This document shows, one piece after another, positions 44,572 through 56,976 of a DNA stretch of 64,000 nucleotides. Where the stretch lies: contig OZ021730.1 in NCBI GenBank assembly GCA_963978545.1, positions 6,579,796 to 6,643,795 on the forward strand, written 5' to 3'. The number at the start of each line of letters is the position of its first letter. Position 1 is the stretch's first letter. This stretch comes from Linyphia triangularis (Eukaryota; Arthropoda; Arachnida; Araneae; Linyphiidae). The notes under the pieces are model-generated. The model did no database searches. It was not told the DNA's origin and saw only the letters and a list, made by a program, of their open reading frames with translations. A program made the translations under genes and the position numbers.

Positions 44572-47500
44572 TGGCTTCTTTTGTTTCTTGGAACTGTCGC
44601 GGTTTTAGGTCTAGGAAGGATGATGTGAAGAATATTATTTCACTTTACCATCCAGCATGTTTGGCCCTTCAAGAAACTTTCTTGAAGGATTCATATACAT
44701 CTAAGATCCGTAGGTATAGCTGCATTAGAAAAGATGTTGCCCGTGGTAATACAGTGTCTGGAGGAGTATGCCTTTTTATTTCTCATAATTATCCCAGCAC
44801 TGTAATCACACTACGCACATCTCTACAGGCTGTGGCTGCGAGACTTCATTTACAGTCCCTTCTCACAGTCTGTTGCCTATACTTACCGCCACATGCTATC
44901 ATCCGCCAAGAGGAGCTGAATGATTTGTTGACCAGCTTCCAGCTCCATTTCTATTGCTTGGTGACCTTAATGGACACAGTACTATGTGGGGTAATGATAA
45001 TACGAACCCTCGTGGGAGACAGATTGAAAATATGTTATCTGATCACTGTCTCTGTCTCCTGAATAATGAGGAGAAAACCTATTTTCATGAACCCACTAGA
45101 ACATTCCATTCACTTGACTTAGCCATTTGTTCCCCTATACTTTTGCCATACTTGAATTTTACTGTTGGGAGTGATTTACATAATAGTGATCACTTCCCTA
45201 TTCTCATTTCGCACACAGGTAGTGGTAGCGTGAACATCCGTCTACCTACATACAAATACCACAAGGCGAATTGGGACAGATTTACTGAGTTGGCTGTTGT
45301 AACAGGAACAATGGTGGACAGTGAGGATGTTGATACTGCTGTCCAAAATGTCACTGAAGCAATTTTAAATGCTGCTGACTCCTCCATTCCTAAGACATCA
45401 CCTAGAACACTGCGGCACTGTAAATCATACTGGAATGCAGACTGTCAGTCTGCATACAAGAAACAAAAGAAGCTATGGGGTATCTTCCGCAGATACCCAA
45501 CTACAGGAAACCTTATCGCCTTTAAAAAGGCTAAGGCATTTGCTCGTAGAGTTAGACGTGAAAGTCAGAAGGATTCTTGGATAAGTTATGTATCTTCAAT
45601 TACTTCTAAAACATCAAGCAAGCAGTTGTGGAAGAAGGTTAGAGCAGCCAACGGTTTGTATCCGGAATATTCTTGTCCGATACTTCAAACCGGAGCTGCT
45701 ATGTTCTCTTCCCCTGAAGATATTGCTAACCTAATAGGTGAAACTTTTGAAAGTGTATCCAGTTCCGATTCTTATAGTCCTACATTTTTAGTGACTAAGA
45801 ATCGTGCTGAACGGGCTGGAATTAATTTCAAGAGCAATATTGATTACTCCTACAACTGTGACCTTAAGATGTACGAATTGAAGAGTGCTTTATCTAAAGC
45901 ACATAACACCAGTCCAGGTCCAGATGGGATCAGTTACCAAATGCTTCGCCATTTAAGTCCAGATTCTCTTTTTAACATCCTTTTTCTTTTTAATCGAATC
46001 TGGAAGGAGAACATCTTTCCTACCTTGTGGCGGGAAGCTACTGTAATCCCCATTCTGAAACCTGGAAAGGATCCCAAGGATCCTCTGAACTATCGACCGA
46101 TAGCCTTAACGAGCTGCCTCTGTAAGACCTTTGAACGTATTGTAAACGCCCGACTCTCTTACATGTTGGAAAAAGATGGATGTATTTCACCTTTTCAGAG
46201 TGGATTCCGACGAGGACGATCCACTCTTGATAACATCGTGAAACTAGAAACAGATATTCGTAATGCCTTTGTGCAGAGGAATCATCTAGTTTCAATCTTT
46301 TTCGACATTGAGAAGGCGTATGATCATACGTGGCGATATGGTATCCTGCAAACTCTATTTAATTTTGGTTTTAGGGGTAATCTGCCCCTTTTTATTCAAA
46401 ATTTTTTATCATGTCGTGTTTTTAGAGTTCGTATTGGAGCTTCATTTTCTAATTATTTTAACCAATCTGAGGGTGTTCCTCAAGGTTGTGTTTTAAGTGT
46501 CACCCTTTTTAACCTTCACATTAGCAACATCCTTCATGTCCTTTCACCCTTTGTTCAAGGAACTTTGTATGTTGATGATTTGCAAATCTTATGCCAAGGA
46601 TCAAACATGCGCTTAATTGAACGTCAATTACAAACTGCTGTTAACAGACTTGTAGAATGGTGTGAACAAAACGGCCATACATTGTCACCATCTAAAAGCA
46701 GTTGCATCCACTTCTGTAGGAGGAGGGGTCTTCACCCTGACCCTGAAATTCACATACGCAATTCTCCCATCCCAGTTGTGAATCAGATAAGATACTTGGG
46801 AGTCATCTTCGACAACAAGTTAAATTTTCTCCCACATATTGTATACTTGCGCAAGAAGTGCGATAAATCGCTTAATATCCTCAAAGTACTCTCAAATACA
46901 TCTTGGGGTGCTGATCGCACTTCTTTGCTGCGTATTTACAATTCGGTTATCATATCCCGTATTGACTACGGATGCGTTGCGTATGGGTCTGCAGGATTAT
47001 CCCTTCTACGAAGATTGGATACTGTCCATCACACTGCTGCCCGTATTTGTTAAGGTGCATTTCGCACTTCACCCATTGAAAGTCTGTTGACAGAGTGTAG
47101 TCTCCTTCCACTTGACTTGAGACGTAAAAAATTAAGCGCCAACTACTACTGTAGAATTATGTCTGATCCTTTTCACCCTTTACGTAAGTTGAGACTTGAT
47201 GCTTATCTTGGTAGGTTATATGATGCTCGTCCATCTAACATCCGACCATTTTCTGAAAGAGAGAAATCCATCTTGTTGGATGCAGCTCTAAGTGACATAG
47301 TTACCCAAACATTTATAACTCAATCCTTTCCACCGTGGGATATTCCATCTTTCCACTTTCTCAATCCATTTGCGATGTATTGCAAGGCAGACACTGCCCC
47401 AGAAATTATGCAACAAATCTTTTGTGATCACCGCTCTCAGTATGCTGACTATGAAGCAGTATTTACTGATGGATCCAAAGCAGGTGAACGTGTTGGCTGT

Positions 47501-48249
47501 GGTACTGTGTCCGACACATCCACAGTCGCTTTTTCACTTCATAAATCCTGCTCGGTTTTCACTTCTGAGATGACAGCAATTTCTTGTGCACTGCTGCATA
47601 TCTCACTCTGCCACAATCGCAAATTTTGTGTGTATACTGACAGTTTAAGCTCCTTGTCAAGTCTGAAGCAATTTAAAACCAATAGCCATCCACTTGCCTT
47701 TGACATTTTGTCAAAGTTACACACACTTGAGAGGAAAGGATTTACTATATTGTTCTGCTGGGTTCCTAGTCACATGGGAATTTCAGGAAATGAATTGGCC
47801 GATTCTGCTGCTAAAGCGGCTTCAATCCCGCTGCAGCAGCCAGTTCCCTACCAAGATATTAAGACATCAATTCACAAGTTCATAGTATCCTTACGTCAAG
47901 AAACATGGGATTTGCAGGTAAATAACAAACTTCATTTCATCAAAAATCATCTTTTTAAATGGCCAGTTAATCCAATGCGTCGGACAGATGTCAAACTGAT
48001 TCGTCTGCGCATTGGTCACACCCGATTGACGCATCGACATCTATTGCTGGGAGAAGATCCACCTTTTTGCGATATTTGTCGTTGCGATCTTACTGTGGTT
48101 CATATTTTAATTTCTTGTCCTAAGTTTCAATCACATCGTCTTAGGTTTTTTAAGAATACCAGTTTAAATCTTCAAGATTTGATTGGGAAACTCCCCATCC
48201 AAATCTCTTTGCATTTTTAAGATCAATCGGGTTTTTAAATCACATCTAG
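44571..48249 (+). pseudogene. LINE F ORF2 with three lesions
   Basis: MASFVSWNCRGF start and C-family architecture: endonuclease, RT with FFDIEKAYDHTW and YVDDLQIL, RNase H and Cys/His motif. Lesions: a 2-bp deletion near 44926-44930 (LNDL then out of frame until DLNGHSTMWG), a nonsense TAA at about 47051 (ARIC then stop, C to A), and a one-base deletion near 48186 in a G run that replaces the last residues. The original stop would be at 48247. The element is young but inactive. Confidence 0.92.
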
Positions 48250-48352
48250 CTGTTTTAAACATATTCATTTTTTAAATTTTATTAACCTCTTCATCATTTT
48301 AGAAATGTGTTTTTAACATTCTTAAATTATATTTTGTCACCTTTCATCATAT

Positions 48353-48925
48353 TTATAACTCATCTTCCATCCTAGTTTTTCTTTTAACTTTTGTTTTGGC
48401 GCAGCATGGCCCTTGTGTTGCCTTTGCGCCATAAAACCTCAATAAACAAACAAACAAACAAACAAACAAACAAACTCCCAGTAACAGATGTCGATGCGTG
48501 AATCGGGTGTGACCAATGCGCAGACGAGTCAGTTTGACATCTGTCCGACGCATTGGATTTACTGGCCACATATGAAGATGGTTTTTAATGGTATGAAGTT
48601 TGTTGCTAGTTTGCAAATCCCATGCTTCTTGACGCAAAGAAAAAATAAACTTATGAATATGTGATTTTATGTCTTGGTAGGGGACTGGCTGCTGAAACGG
48701 GATTGACGCCGCTTTAGCAGCAGAGTCCGCCAATTCATTTCCTGAAATCCCCACATGACTAGGTACCCAGCAAAACAAAATAACAAAACCTTTCCTCTCA
48801 AGTTTGTGTAACAGAGATAATATGTCAGGAGCTATTGGATGACATATGTTGTTAAAGCACTTAAACTGTCGATGTATACACAAAATTTGCGATGGGAGCT
48901 CAAAGAAATGTGCAGCAGAGCACAA
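48353..48925 (-). pseudogene. LINE E ORF2 RNase H segment
   Basis: The 48486-48860 part encodes RNase H residues SHVGISGNELADSAAKAASI and the segment leading to HRHLLLG, at which point LINE F's tail interrupts. The CLFVCLFVCL run at its end is read-through into LINE F's AAAC repeats and is not real protein. Confidence 0.85.
48394..48474 (+). promoter_or_regulatory. LINE F 3' tail hairpin and AAAC repeats
   Basis: GGCGCA (48399) pairs with TGCGCC (48425) around gcatggcccttgtgttgcct, followed by ataaaacctcaat and AAAC repeats. The tail of the SINE family matches this segment with the stem preserved. Confidence 0.65.
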
Positions 48926-49494
48926 AAAATTGCAACCATCTCAGAAGTAAAAACAGAGCAGGATTTATGAAGCGTGAAACTGACTGTGGATGTGTCAGAC
49001 ACAACACCACAGCCAACACGTTCACCTGCTTTATATCCATCAGTATAGACTGCATGATAGTCTTTAAACTGAAAACGGTGTAAACAAAAGATCTTCTGTA
49101 AAATTTCTGGGGCAGTGTCTGCTTTGTAATGCATCGCAAATGGATTTAAAAACTGAAATGATGGAATATCCCATGGAGGAAAGATCTGAGAATTAGCCAG
49201 CTGGATATCTAGGTCACTTAGAGCTGCATCCGACAGAACAGATTGAGCTCTTTCAGAAAATGGGCGAATGCTAGATGGACGTGCATTATATAGCCTACCA
49301 AGATATGCGTCAAGACTCAAATTCCGTAAAGGATGACAAGGATCAGATTTTATTCTACAGTAGTAGTTAGCGCTTAACTTTTTAAGTCTAAGGTCAAGTG
49401 GGAGTTGACAACACTCTGTTAACAGACTCTCAATGGGTGAGGTGCGAAATGCACCTAAACAAATACGGGCAGCAGTATGGTGGACGGTATCCAA
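48832..49494 (-). pseudogene. LINE E ORF2 connection and RNase H start
   Basis: Frame from LDTVHHTAARICLGAF through the linker to YTDGYKAGERVGCG (Ser to Tyr in the DGSK motif) and SEMVAIFCALLH, ending after the 19-bp deletion near 48860. It belongs to the same original ORF2 as the flanking pieces. Confidence 0.85.
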
Positions 49495-49727
49495 TCTGCG
49501 CAGAAGAGATGCTCCTGCAGAACCATACGCAACGCATCCCTAGTCGATGCGAGATAAGATAACTGAATTGTAAATACGCAGCAAAGAAGTGCGATCAGCA
49601 CCCCAAGATGTATTTGAGAGTACCTTGAGGATATTTAGCGATTTCTCGCATTTCTTGCGCAACTATAAAATATGTGGGAGAAAATTCAACTTATTGTCAA
49701 AGATAACTCCCAGGTATCTTATCTGAT

Positions 49728-51120
49728 TCACAACTGGGATGGGAGAATTGCGTATGTGGATTTCAGGGTCAGGGTGAAGACCCCTCCTCCTACAGAAGTG
49801 GATGCAACTGCTTTTAGATGGTGATATTTTATGGCGTTTTGTTCACACCATTCTACAAGTCTGTTAACAGCAGTTTGTAATTGACGTTCAATTAAGCGCA
49901 TGTTTGATCCTTGGCATGAGATTTGCAAATCATCAACATATAAAGTTCCATGAACAAAGGGTGAAAGGACATGAAGTATGTTACTGATATGAAGATTAAA
50001 AAGGGTGACACTTAAAACACAACCTTGAGGAACTCCCTCAGATTGGTTAAAATAATTTGAAAATGAAGCTCCAATACGAACTCTAAAAACACGAGATGAT
50101 AAAAATTTTTGAATAGAAAGGGGCAGATTACCCCTAAAACCAAAATTAAATAGAGTTTGCAGGATACCATATCGCCACGTATGATCATACGCCTTCTCAA
50201 TGTCGAAAAAGATTGAAACTAGATGATTCCTTTGCACAAAGGCATTGCGGACATCTGTTTCTAGTTTCACGATGTTATCAAAAGTGGACCGTCCTCGTCG
50301 GAACCCACTCTGAAAAGGTGAAATACATTTATCTTTTTCTAACATGTAAGAGAGTCGGGCGTTTACAATACGTTCAAAGGTCTTACAGAGGCAGTTCGTT
50401 AAGGCTATCGGTCGATAGTTCAGAGGATCCTTGGGATCCTTTCCAGGTTTCAGAATGGGGATTACAGTAGCTTCCCGCCACAAGGTAGGAAAGAAGTTCT
50501 CCTTCCAGATTCTATTAAAAAGGAAAAGGATGTTAAAAAGAGAATCTGGGCATAAATGGCGAAGCATTTGGTAACTGATCCCATCTGGACCTGGACTGGT
50601 GTTATGTGCTTTAGATAAAGCACTCTTCAATTCGTACATCTTAAGGTCACAGTTGTAGGAGTAATCAATTTTGCTTTTGAAGTTAATTCCAGTCAGTTCA
50701 GCACGATTCTTAGTCACTAGAAAAGTAGAACTATAAGAATTGGGACTGGACACTCTTTCAAAAGTTTCACCGATAAGGTTAGCAATATCTTCAGGGGAAG
50801 AGAACACAGCAGCTCCGGTTTGAAGTACCGGGCAAGAATACTCCGGATACAAACCGTTGGCTGCTCTAACCTTCTTCCACAACTGCTTGCTTGATGTTTT
50901 GGATGTAATTGAAGAGACATAACTCATCCAAGTATCTTTCTGGCCCTGGCGTCTAACCCTACGAGCAACTGCCTTAGTATTTTTAAAGGCGACAAGGTTT
51001 CCTGTTGTTGGGTATCTGCGGAAAATACCCCATAACTTCTTTTGTTTCTTGTATGCAGACTGACAGTCTGCATTCCAGTATGGTTTACAGTGCCGCAGTG
51101 TTCTAGGTGATGTCTTAGGA
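49728..51120 (-). pseudogene. LINE E ORF2 reverse transcriptase segment
   Basis: Open from the LINE G insertion point (PKTSPRTLRHCKPYW) through RT motifs ATVIPILKPGKDP, FFDIEKAYDHTW, GVPQGCVLS and YVDDLQIS until the frameshift near 49833. RT sequence is otherwise well preserved. Confidence 0.88.
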
Positions 51121-51319
51121 TTGTTTGTTTGTGGTTTTATGGCGCAAAGGCAGCACTAGGGCCATGCTGCGCCAAACAAACGATAAAAGAGACAATGATG
51201 GAGGATGAATTATAAATATATGAAAATGGTGAGATGCGATATAAAAGAATTAAAATACATTAAAAGCTCATTTTAAAAATTATGAAAAAGTTTAAAAATA
51301 GATATGATAGATAAAAAAT

Positions 51320-54300
51320 CTAGATGTGATGTAGGAAACCGATCACTCTCAGAAAAGCAAAAAGATTTGGATGGGGGTTTTCCCCAATCAAATCTTCAAG
51401 GTTTAAAATGGTACTTTTAAAAAATTTAAGACGTTGTGAATAAAATTTTGGACACGAAATTAAAATATGGTGCACAGTAATATCGCAACGACAAATATCA
51501 CAAATAGGCGAGTCTTCCCCTAGTAATAGATGTCGATGCGTGAATCGGGTGTGACCAATGCGCAGACGAGTCAGTTTGACATCTGTCCGACGCATTGGGT
51601 TTACTGGCCACAAATGAAGATGATTTTTAACCTTTAACTGCTGTGGTTGGGTGGTTTGAGGTTTTTGGCGCAAGAGCAACACATGGTCCATACTGCGCCA
51701 CACAAATTTGTGAACATCATTTTAAAGTTTAAGAAACATAGTATCAGAAAAATTAATATAAAAGTCAAAGATGAGATATTTTAGGGGGTGGAAGCATTCC
51801 ACAAAAAATTACTCGCGGTCTGTCAGACCGCTTACAGCAGTTAAAGGTTAATGCTGTGAAGTTTGTTGCTGGTTTGCAAATCCCATGCTTCTTGGCGCAA
51901 AGAAAAAATAAACTTATGAATAGATGATTTAATGTCTTGGTAGGGGACTGGCTGCTGAAACGGGATTGACGCCGCTTTAGCAGCAGAGTCCGCCAATTCA
52001 TTTCCTGAAATCCCCACATGACTAGGTACCCAGCAAAACAAAATAACTAAACCTTTCCTCTCAAGTTTGTGTAACAGAGATAATATGTCAGGAGCTATTG
52101 GATGACATATGTTGTTAAAGTGCTCCAGGCTTGTTAAGGCACTTAAACTGTCGCTGTATACACAAAATTTGCGATGGGAGCACAAAGAAATGTGCAGCAG
52201 AGCACAAAAAATTGCAACCATCTCAGAAGTAAAAACAGAGCAGGATTTATGAAGCGTGAAACTGACTGTGGATGTGTCAGACACAACACCACAGCCAACA
52301 CGTTCACCTGCTTTGGATCCATCAGTATAGACTGCATGATAATCACTATACTGAGAACGGTGTAAACAAAAGATCTTCTGTAAAATTTCTGGGGCAGTGT
52401 ATGCTTTGTAATGCATCGCAAATGGATTTAAAAACTGAATTGATGGAATATCCCATGGAGGAAAGATCTGAGAATTAGCCAGCTGGATATCTAGGTCACT
52501 TAGAGCTGCATCCGACAGAACAGATTGAGCTCTTTCAGAAAATGGGCGAATGCTAGATGGACGTGCATTATATAGCCTACCAAGATACGCGTCAAGACTC
52601 AAATTCCGTAAAGGATGAGAAGGATCAGATTTTATTCTACAGTAGTAGTTAGCGCTTAACTTTTTACGTCTAAGGTCAAGTGGGAGTTGACAACACTCTG
52701 TTAACAGACTCTCAATGGGTGAGGTGCGAAATGCACCTAAACAAATACGGGCAGCAGTATGGTGGACGGTATCCAATCTGCGCAGAAGAGATGCTCCTGC
52801 AGAACCATACGCAACGCATCCGTAGTCGATGCGAGATAAGATAACTGAATTGTAAATACGCAGCAAAGAAGTGCGATCAGCACCCCAAGATGTATTTGAG
52901 AGTACCTTGAGGATATTAAGCGATTTCTCGCACTTCTTGCGCAAGTATAAAATATGTGGGAGAAAATTCAACTTATTGTCAAAGATAACTCCCAGGTATC
53001 TTATCTGATTCACAACTGGGATGGGAGAATTGCGTATGTGGATTTCAGGGTCAGGGTGAAGACCCCTCCTCCTACAGAAGTGGATGCAACTGCTTTTAGA
53101 TGGGGATAGTTTATGGCCGTTTTGTTCACACCATTCTACAAGTCTGTTAACAGCAGTTTGTAATTGACGTTCAATTGAGCGCATGTTTGATCCTTGGCAT
53201 GAGATTTGCAAATCATCAACATACAAAGTTCCATGAACAAAGGGTGAAAGGACATGAAGTATGTTACTGATATGAAGATTAAAAAGGGTTACACTTAAAA
53301 CACAACCTTGAGGAACTCCCTCAGATTGGTTAAAATAATTTGAAAATGAAGCTCCAATACGAACTCTATAAACACGAGATGATAAAAAATTTTGAATAAA
53401 AAGAGGCAGATTACCCCTAAAACCAAAATTAAATAGAGTTTGCAGGATACCATATCGCCACGTATGATCATACGCCTTCTCAATGTCGAAAAAGATTGAA
53501 ACTAGATGATTCCTTTGCACAAAGGCATTGCGGACATCTGTTTCTAGTTTCACGATGTTATCAAGAGTGGACCGTCCTCGTCGGAACCCACTCTGGAAAG
53601 GTGAAATGCATTTATCTTTTTCTAACATGTAAGAGAGTCGGGCGTTTACAATACGTTCAAAGGTCTTACAAAGGCAGCTCGTTAAGGCTATCGGTCGATA
53701 GTTTAGAGTATCCTTAGGATCCTTTCCAGGTTTCAGAATGGGGATTACAGTAGCTTCCCGCCACAAAGTAGGAAAGATGTTCTACTTCCAGATTCTATTA
53801 AAGAGAAAAAGGATGTTAAAAAGAGAATCTGGACTTAAATGGCGAAGCATTTGGTAACTGATCAAATCTGGACCTGGACTGGTGCATGTGCTTTAGATAA
53901 AGCACTCTTCAATTCGTACATCTTAAGGTCACAGTTGTAGGAATATTCAATATTGCTTTTGAAATTAATTCCAGTCCGTTCAGAACGATTCTTAGTCACA
54001 AGAAAAGCAGGACTATAAGAATCTGAACTGGATACACTTTCAAAAGTTTCACCGATAAGGTTAGCAATATCCTCAGGGGAAGAGAACACAGCAGCTCCGG
54101 TTTGAAGTATCGAGCAAGAATATTCCGGATACAAACCGTTGGCTGCTCTAACCTTCTTCCACAACTGCTTGCTTGATGTTTTAGATGTAATTGAAGAGAC
54201 ATAACTTATCCAAGAATCCTTTTGACTCTGACGTCTAACTCTACGAGCAAATGCCTTTGCCTTTTTAAAGGCGATAAGGTTTCCTGTAGTTGGGTATCTG

Positions 54301-55220
54301 CGGAAGATACCCCATAGCTTCTTTTGTTTCTTGTATGCAGAATGACAGTCTGCATTCCAGTATGATTTACAGTGCCGCAGTGTTCTAGGTGATGTCTTAG
54401 GAATGGAGGAGTCAGCAGCATTTAAAATTGCTTCAGTGACATTTTGGACAGCAGTATCAACATCCTCACTGTCCACCATTGTTCCTGTTACAACAGCCAA
54501 CTCAGTAAATCTGTCCCAATTCGCCTTGTGGTATTTGTATGTAGGTAGACGGATGTTCACGCTACCACTACCTGTGTGTGAAATGAGAATAGGGAAGTGA
54601 TCACTGTTATGTAGATCACTTCCAACAGCAAAATTCAAGTATGGCAAAAGTATAGGGGAACAAATGGCTAAGTCAAGTGAATGGAATGTTCTAGTGGGTT
54701 CATGAAAATAGGTTTTCTCCTCATTATTCAGGAGACAGAGACAGTGATCAGATAACAACTTTTGAATCTGTCTCCCACGAGGTTTCGTATTATCATTACC
54801 CCACATAGTACTGTGTCCATTTAGGTCACCAAGCAATAGAAATGGAGCTGGAAGCTGGTCTATCAAGTCATTCAGCTCCTCTTGACGGATGATAGCATGT
54901 GGCGGTAAGTATAGGCAACAGACTGTGAGAAGGGACTGTATATGAAGTCTCGCAGCCACAGCCTGTAGAGATGTGCGTAGTGTGAGTACAGTGCTGGGGA
55001 AATCATGAGAAATAAAGAGACATACTCCTCCAGACACTGCATTACCACGGGCAACATCTTTCCTAATGCAACTATACCTACGGATCTTAGATGTACAAGA
55101 ATCCTTCAAGAAAGTTTCTTGAAGTGCCAAACATGCTGGATGATAAAGTGAAATAATGTTTTTCACATCATCCTTCCTAGACCTAAAACCGCGACAATTC
55201 CAAGAAACAAAAGAAGCCAT
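51320..55220 (-). pseudogene. LINE G ORF2 with lesions and a MITE insertion
   Basis: Starts at ATG 55220 (MASFVSWNCRGFRSRKD), overlapping the ORF1 stop. Endonuclease intact (LLGDLNGHSTMWG, NSDHFPIL). A net one-base loss near 53880 (SKAHAPVQV in place of SKAHNTSPG) and a nonsense TAG near 53785 (FNRIWK then stop) break the RT start. RT and RNase H then run openly (FFDIEKAYDHTW, YVDDLQIS, YTDGSKAGERVG, SHVGISGNELADSAAK) to the MITE at 51847, and the Cys/His end (CDICRCDITVHHILISC) follows it. Stop at 51320. Confidence 0.9.
51631..51847. mobile_element. TTAA-flanked (piggyBac-like) MITE containing a LINE tail
   Basis: 217 bp with inverted ends CCTTTAACTGCTGT and flanking TTAA at 51627-51630 and 51848-51851, as for piggyBac-type elements. 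A palindrome gcggtctgtcagaccgc lies just inside the right end. At 51643-51705 it carries a minus-strand LINE 3' tail (ggcgcagtatggaccatgtg...cttgcgcc). No coding. It interrupts LINE G ORF2. Confidence 0.88.
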
Positions 55221-56403
55221 TAACTATTAAGTGAAAATTTTAAAGGAGTGTCGGATTCTTCAGTGATGTCTTCATCCTCATCAGATGGGTGAAGTTTCAC
55301 CACATCCGAATCCTTAAAAGAACGAAGAATGTTGAAAGGGTGAGAGGGCCTCTCTCGAGAAAGTCCTCCTTTGGCAGATTTTAATTTTATTGTTTGTAAA
55401 GCTTTTGATTTAGCTAAGGATTTTTTAACAATCGTTGGTCGTTTTGTTACCTCTACAGATGACTTTTGAGGCAACTTAACAAGAGGTGATACAGGGGTTT
55501 CCGTTTGGGTGCTTTTACTGCTGAAAGTTTTTTTACAAACATCAGCGTAAGCAACACCAGTTTTAGGGGTCCTAGAATCAACTAGTCTCCTAGCATCAAA
55601 GTAGGATAAATTTTGGCCCACTCGCACGGTCTGGATTTCTTTTTCTTTTACCCACTGTGGACATGATCGAGAGTATGACGGATGCGTGCCATTGCAATTG
55701 ACACACTTCTCGGGTGCTTTGCAATTAGCACTGTCATGTTCAGTACCTGCACAACGCGCGCATGTTTCCGTTTCCCCACGACACGCTGTTTGAGAGTGGC
55801 CAAATTTCTGGCACTTGAAACAGCGAAGTGGGTTCGGAATATACGGACGAACATGGCAATTCAGGTACCCCGCCTTCACATGAGACGGCAAAGTGGGTAA
55901 ATCAAAAGTGACAATTAGATGTTTAGTAGGTATTATGTTCCCATCTCGACGTATTGTAATGCGGTGGACGGCTGAAACATGCTGATCACGAAGATGATCA
56001 AGTATCTCGTCCTCCGCTGTATGGTATAAGTCTGATTCAGACACAACACCACGAGATTTGTTAAGGGAACCATGTTCCTTCACAGTAACCGGGAGTGAAC
56101 CGAAATTTTCAATTTTTAAAATGTTCTTCGCTTGCTGATGGTTGCGAACTTCAACAAGTAAATCACCGGACCTCAGTTTTTTAACTGAAGCCGTATCACC
56201 AACCAACGATTTTAATTTTTTTTCTCAATAAGAAATGGAGAGACCTTCTCAAAGGAGCCCTCCTGGCGATGCACAATGAAGAATTTTGCACGAGTTTGTA
56301 GCAAAGGTTCAGGACAATGTTGCTCCCCACTAGGAGGAGAAGAAGAAGAAGATGTAGTAGCCATAAGAGTAGGTAAAAAGATTCGGGTACTAGAATCCCA
56401 CCC
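55220..56403 (-). pseudogene. LINE G ORF1, two frameshifts
   Basis: The expected ATG near 56406 (MVGG) is followed by a frameshift near 56375 in a T run and another at about 56215-56225 in an A/T run (LIEKK). Downstream the frame is clean from VGDTASVKKLRSGDLLVEV through three knuckles (CFKCQKFGHSQTAC, CARCAGTEHDSANC, CVNCNGTHPSYSRSC) to the stop at 55220. Both lesions are in homopolymers, so assembly error is possible. Confidence 0.85.
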
Positions 56404-56976
56404 ACCATGGAGTCCACGATATTGGGGATAGTGTATACCGGCAAGCAACAAAAATAATGAAAAAAGGAAAACGAGAACTCAACTATTGCGCACGGTATGC
56501 CACTACCGGGTTATCCAGCACCTATACGCGGACGACTCGTCCCTGTAGAAGTCTCCACCCTTAACGAGATTCCCAGCAGACGAGCCGAACGCTTGATCCC
56601 TAGCCGCCGACAAAGTCGGACGACCAGCCGATTGATACACACGGAACCAATGTGCACCTCCCGTTTATCTGAAGCAAGGGCCAAAGTAGTGTATTGGGAC
56701 AGTATGTCGTCCCTCAACTACCAGGATCCCCCTTTCCAGGGACACGGGTCTCCACGCACGGCAAACACGTGGGTGATTAAATGCCCGAGAGAAGCTGATG
56801 GCAACAGAGCGGCACTAAGCTTCTCAAGGGGAGCCCTCACCTCAGATGAGGTAATCACAATGAGGGAGGAAGAGAAAACAAACGAGAAGGTAAAACAGAC
56901 GAAGGGTTAGATCACTGGGGCACCTCGGGGTTGTGAAGCCCGTGTTTACTTAAAGAAAGTAAACCCCCTGAGGGGG
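56404..56976 (-). promoter_or_regulatory. LINE G 5' UTR with terminal hairpins
   Basis: In element sense CCCCCTCAGGGGG, then GTTTACTTTCTTTAAGTAAAC, then ACGGGCTTCACAACCCCGAG, nearly identical to LINE F. GC-rich to the ORF1 start. Confidence 0.65.

Larger units (their letters stand above)
42790..48474 (+). mobile_element. LINE F, full length
   Basis: Plus-strand C-family element of about 5.69 kb inserted into E with TSD ctcccagtaac (42779-42789 and 48475-48485). It has 5' CCCCCTCAGGG hairpins, 5' UTR, ORF1 43381-44571, ORF2 44571-48249 (three lesions), 3' UTR, tail hairpin ggcgcagcatggcccttgtg...tttgcgcc and about seven AAAC repeats at the end. Confidence 0.93.
51121..56976 (-). mobile_element. 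LINE G, full length
   Basis: Minus-strand C-family element inserted in E with 13-bp TSD tgatgtcttagga (51108-51120 and 56977-56989). It is about 5.86 kb including a 217-bp MITE (51631-51847). The 5' end is CCCCCTCAGGGGG with hairpins, the tail is ggcgcagcatggccctagtg...tttgcgcc with CAAACAAACAA. ORF1 and ORF2 are both mutated. Confidence 0.93.
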
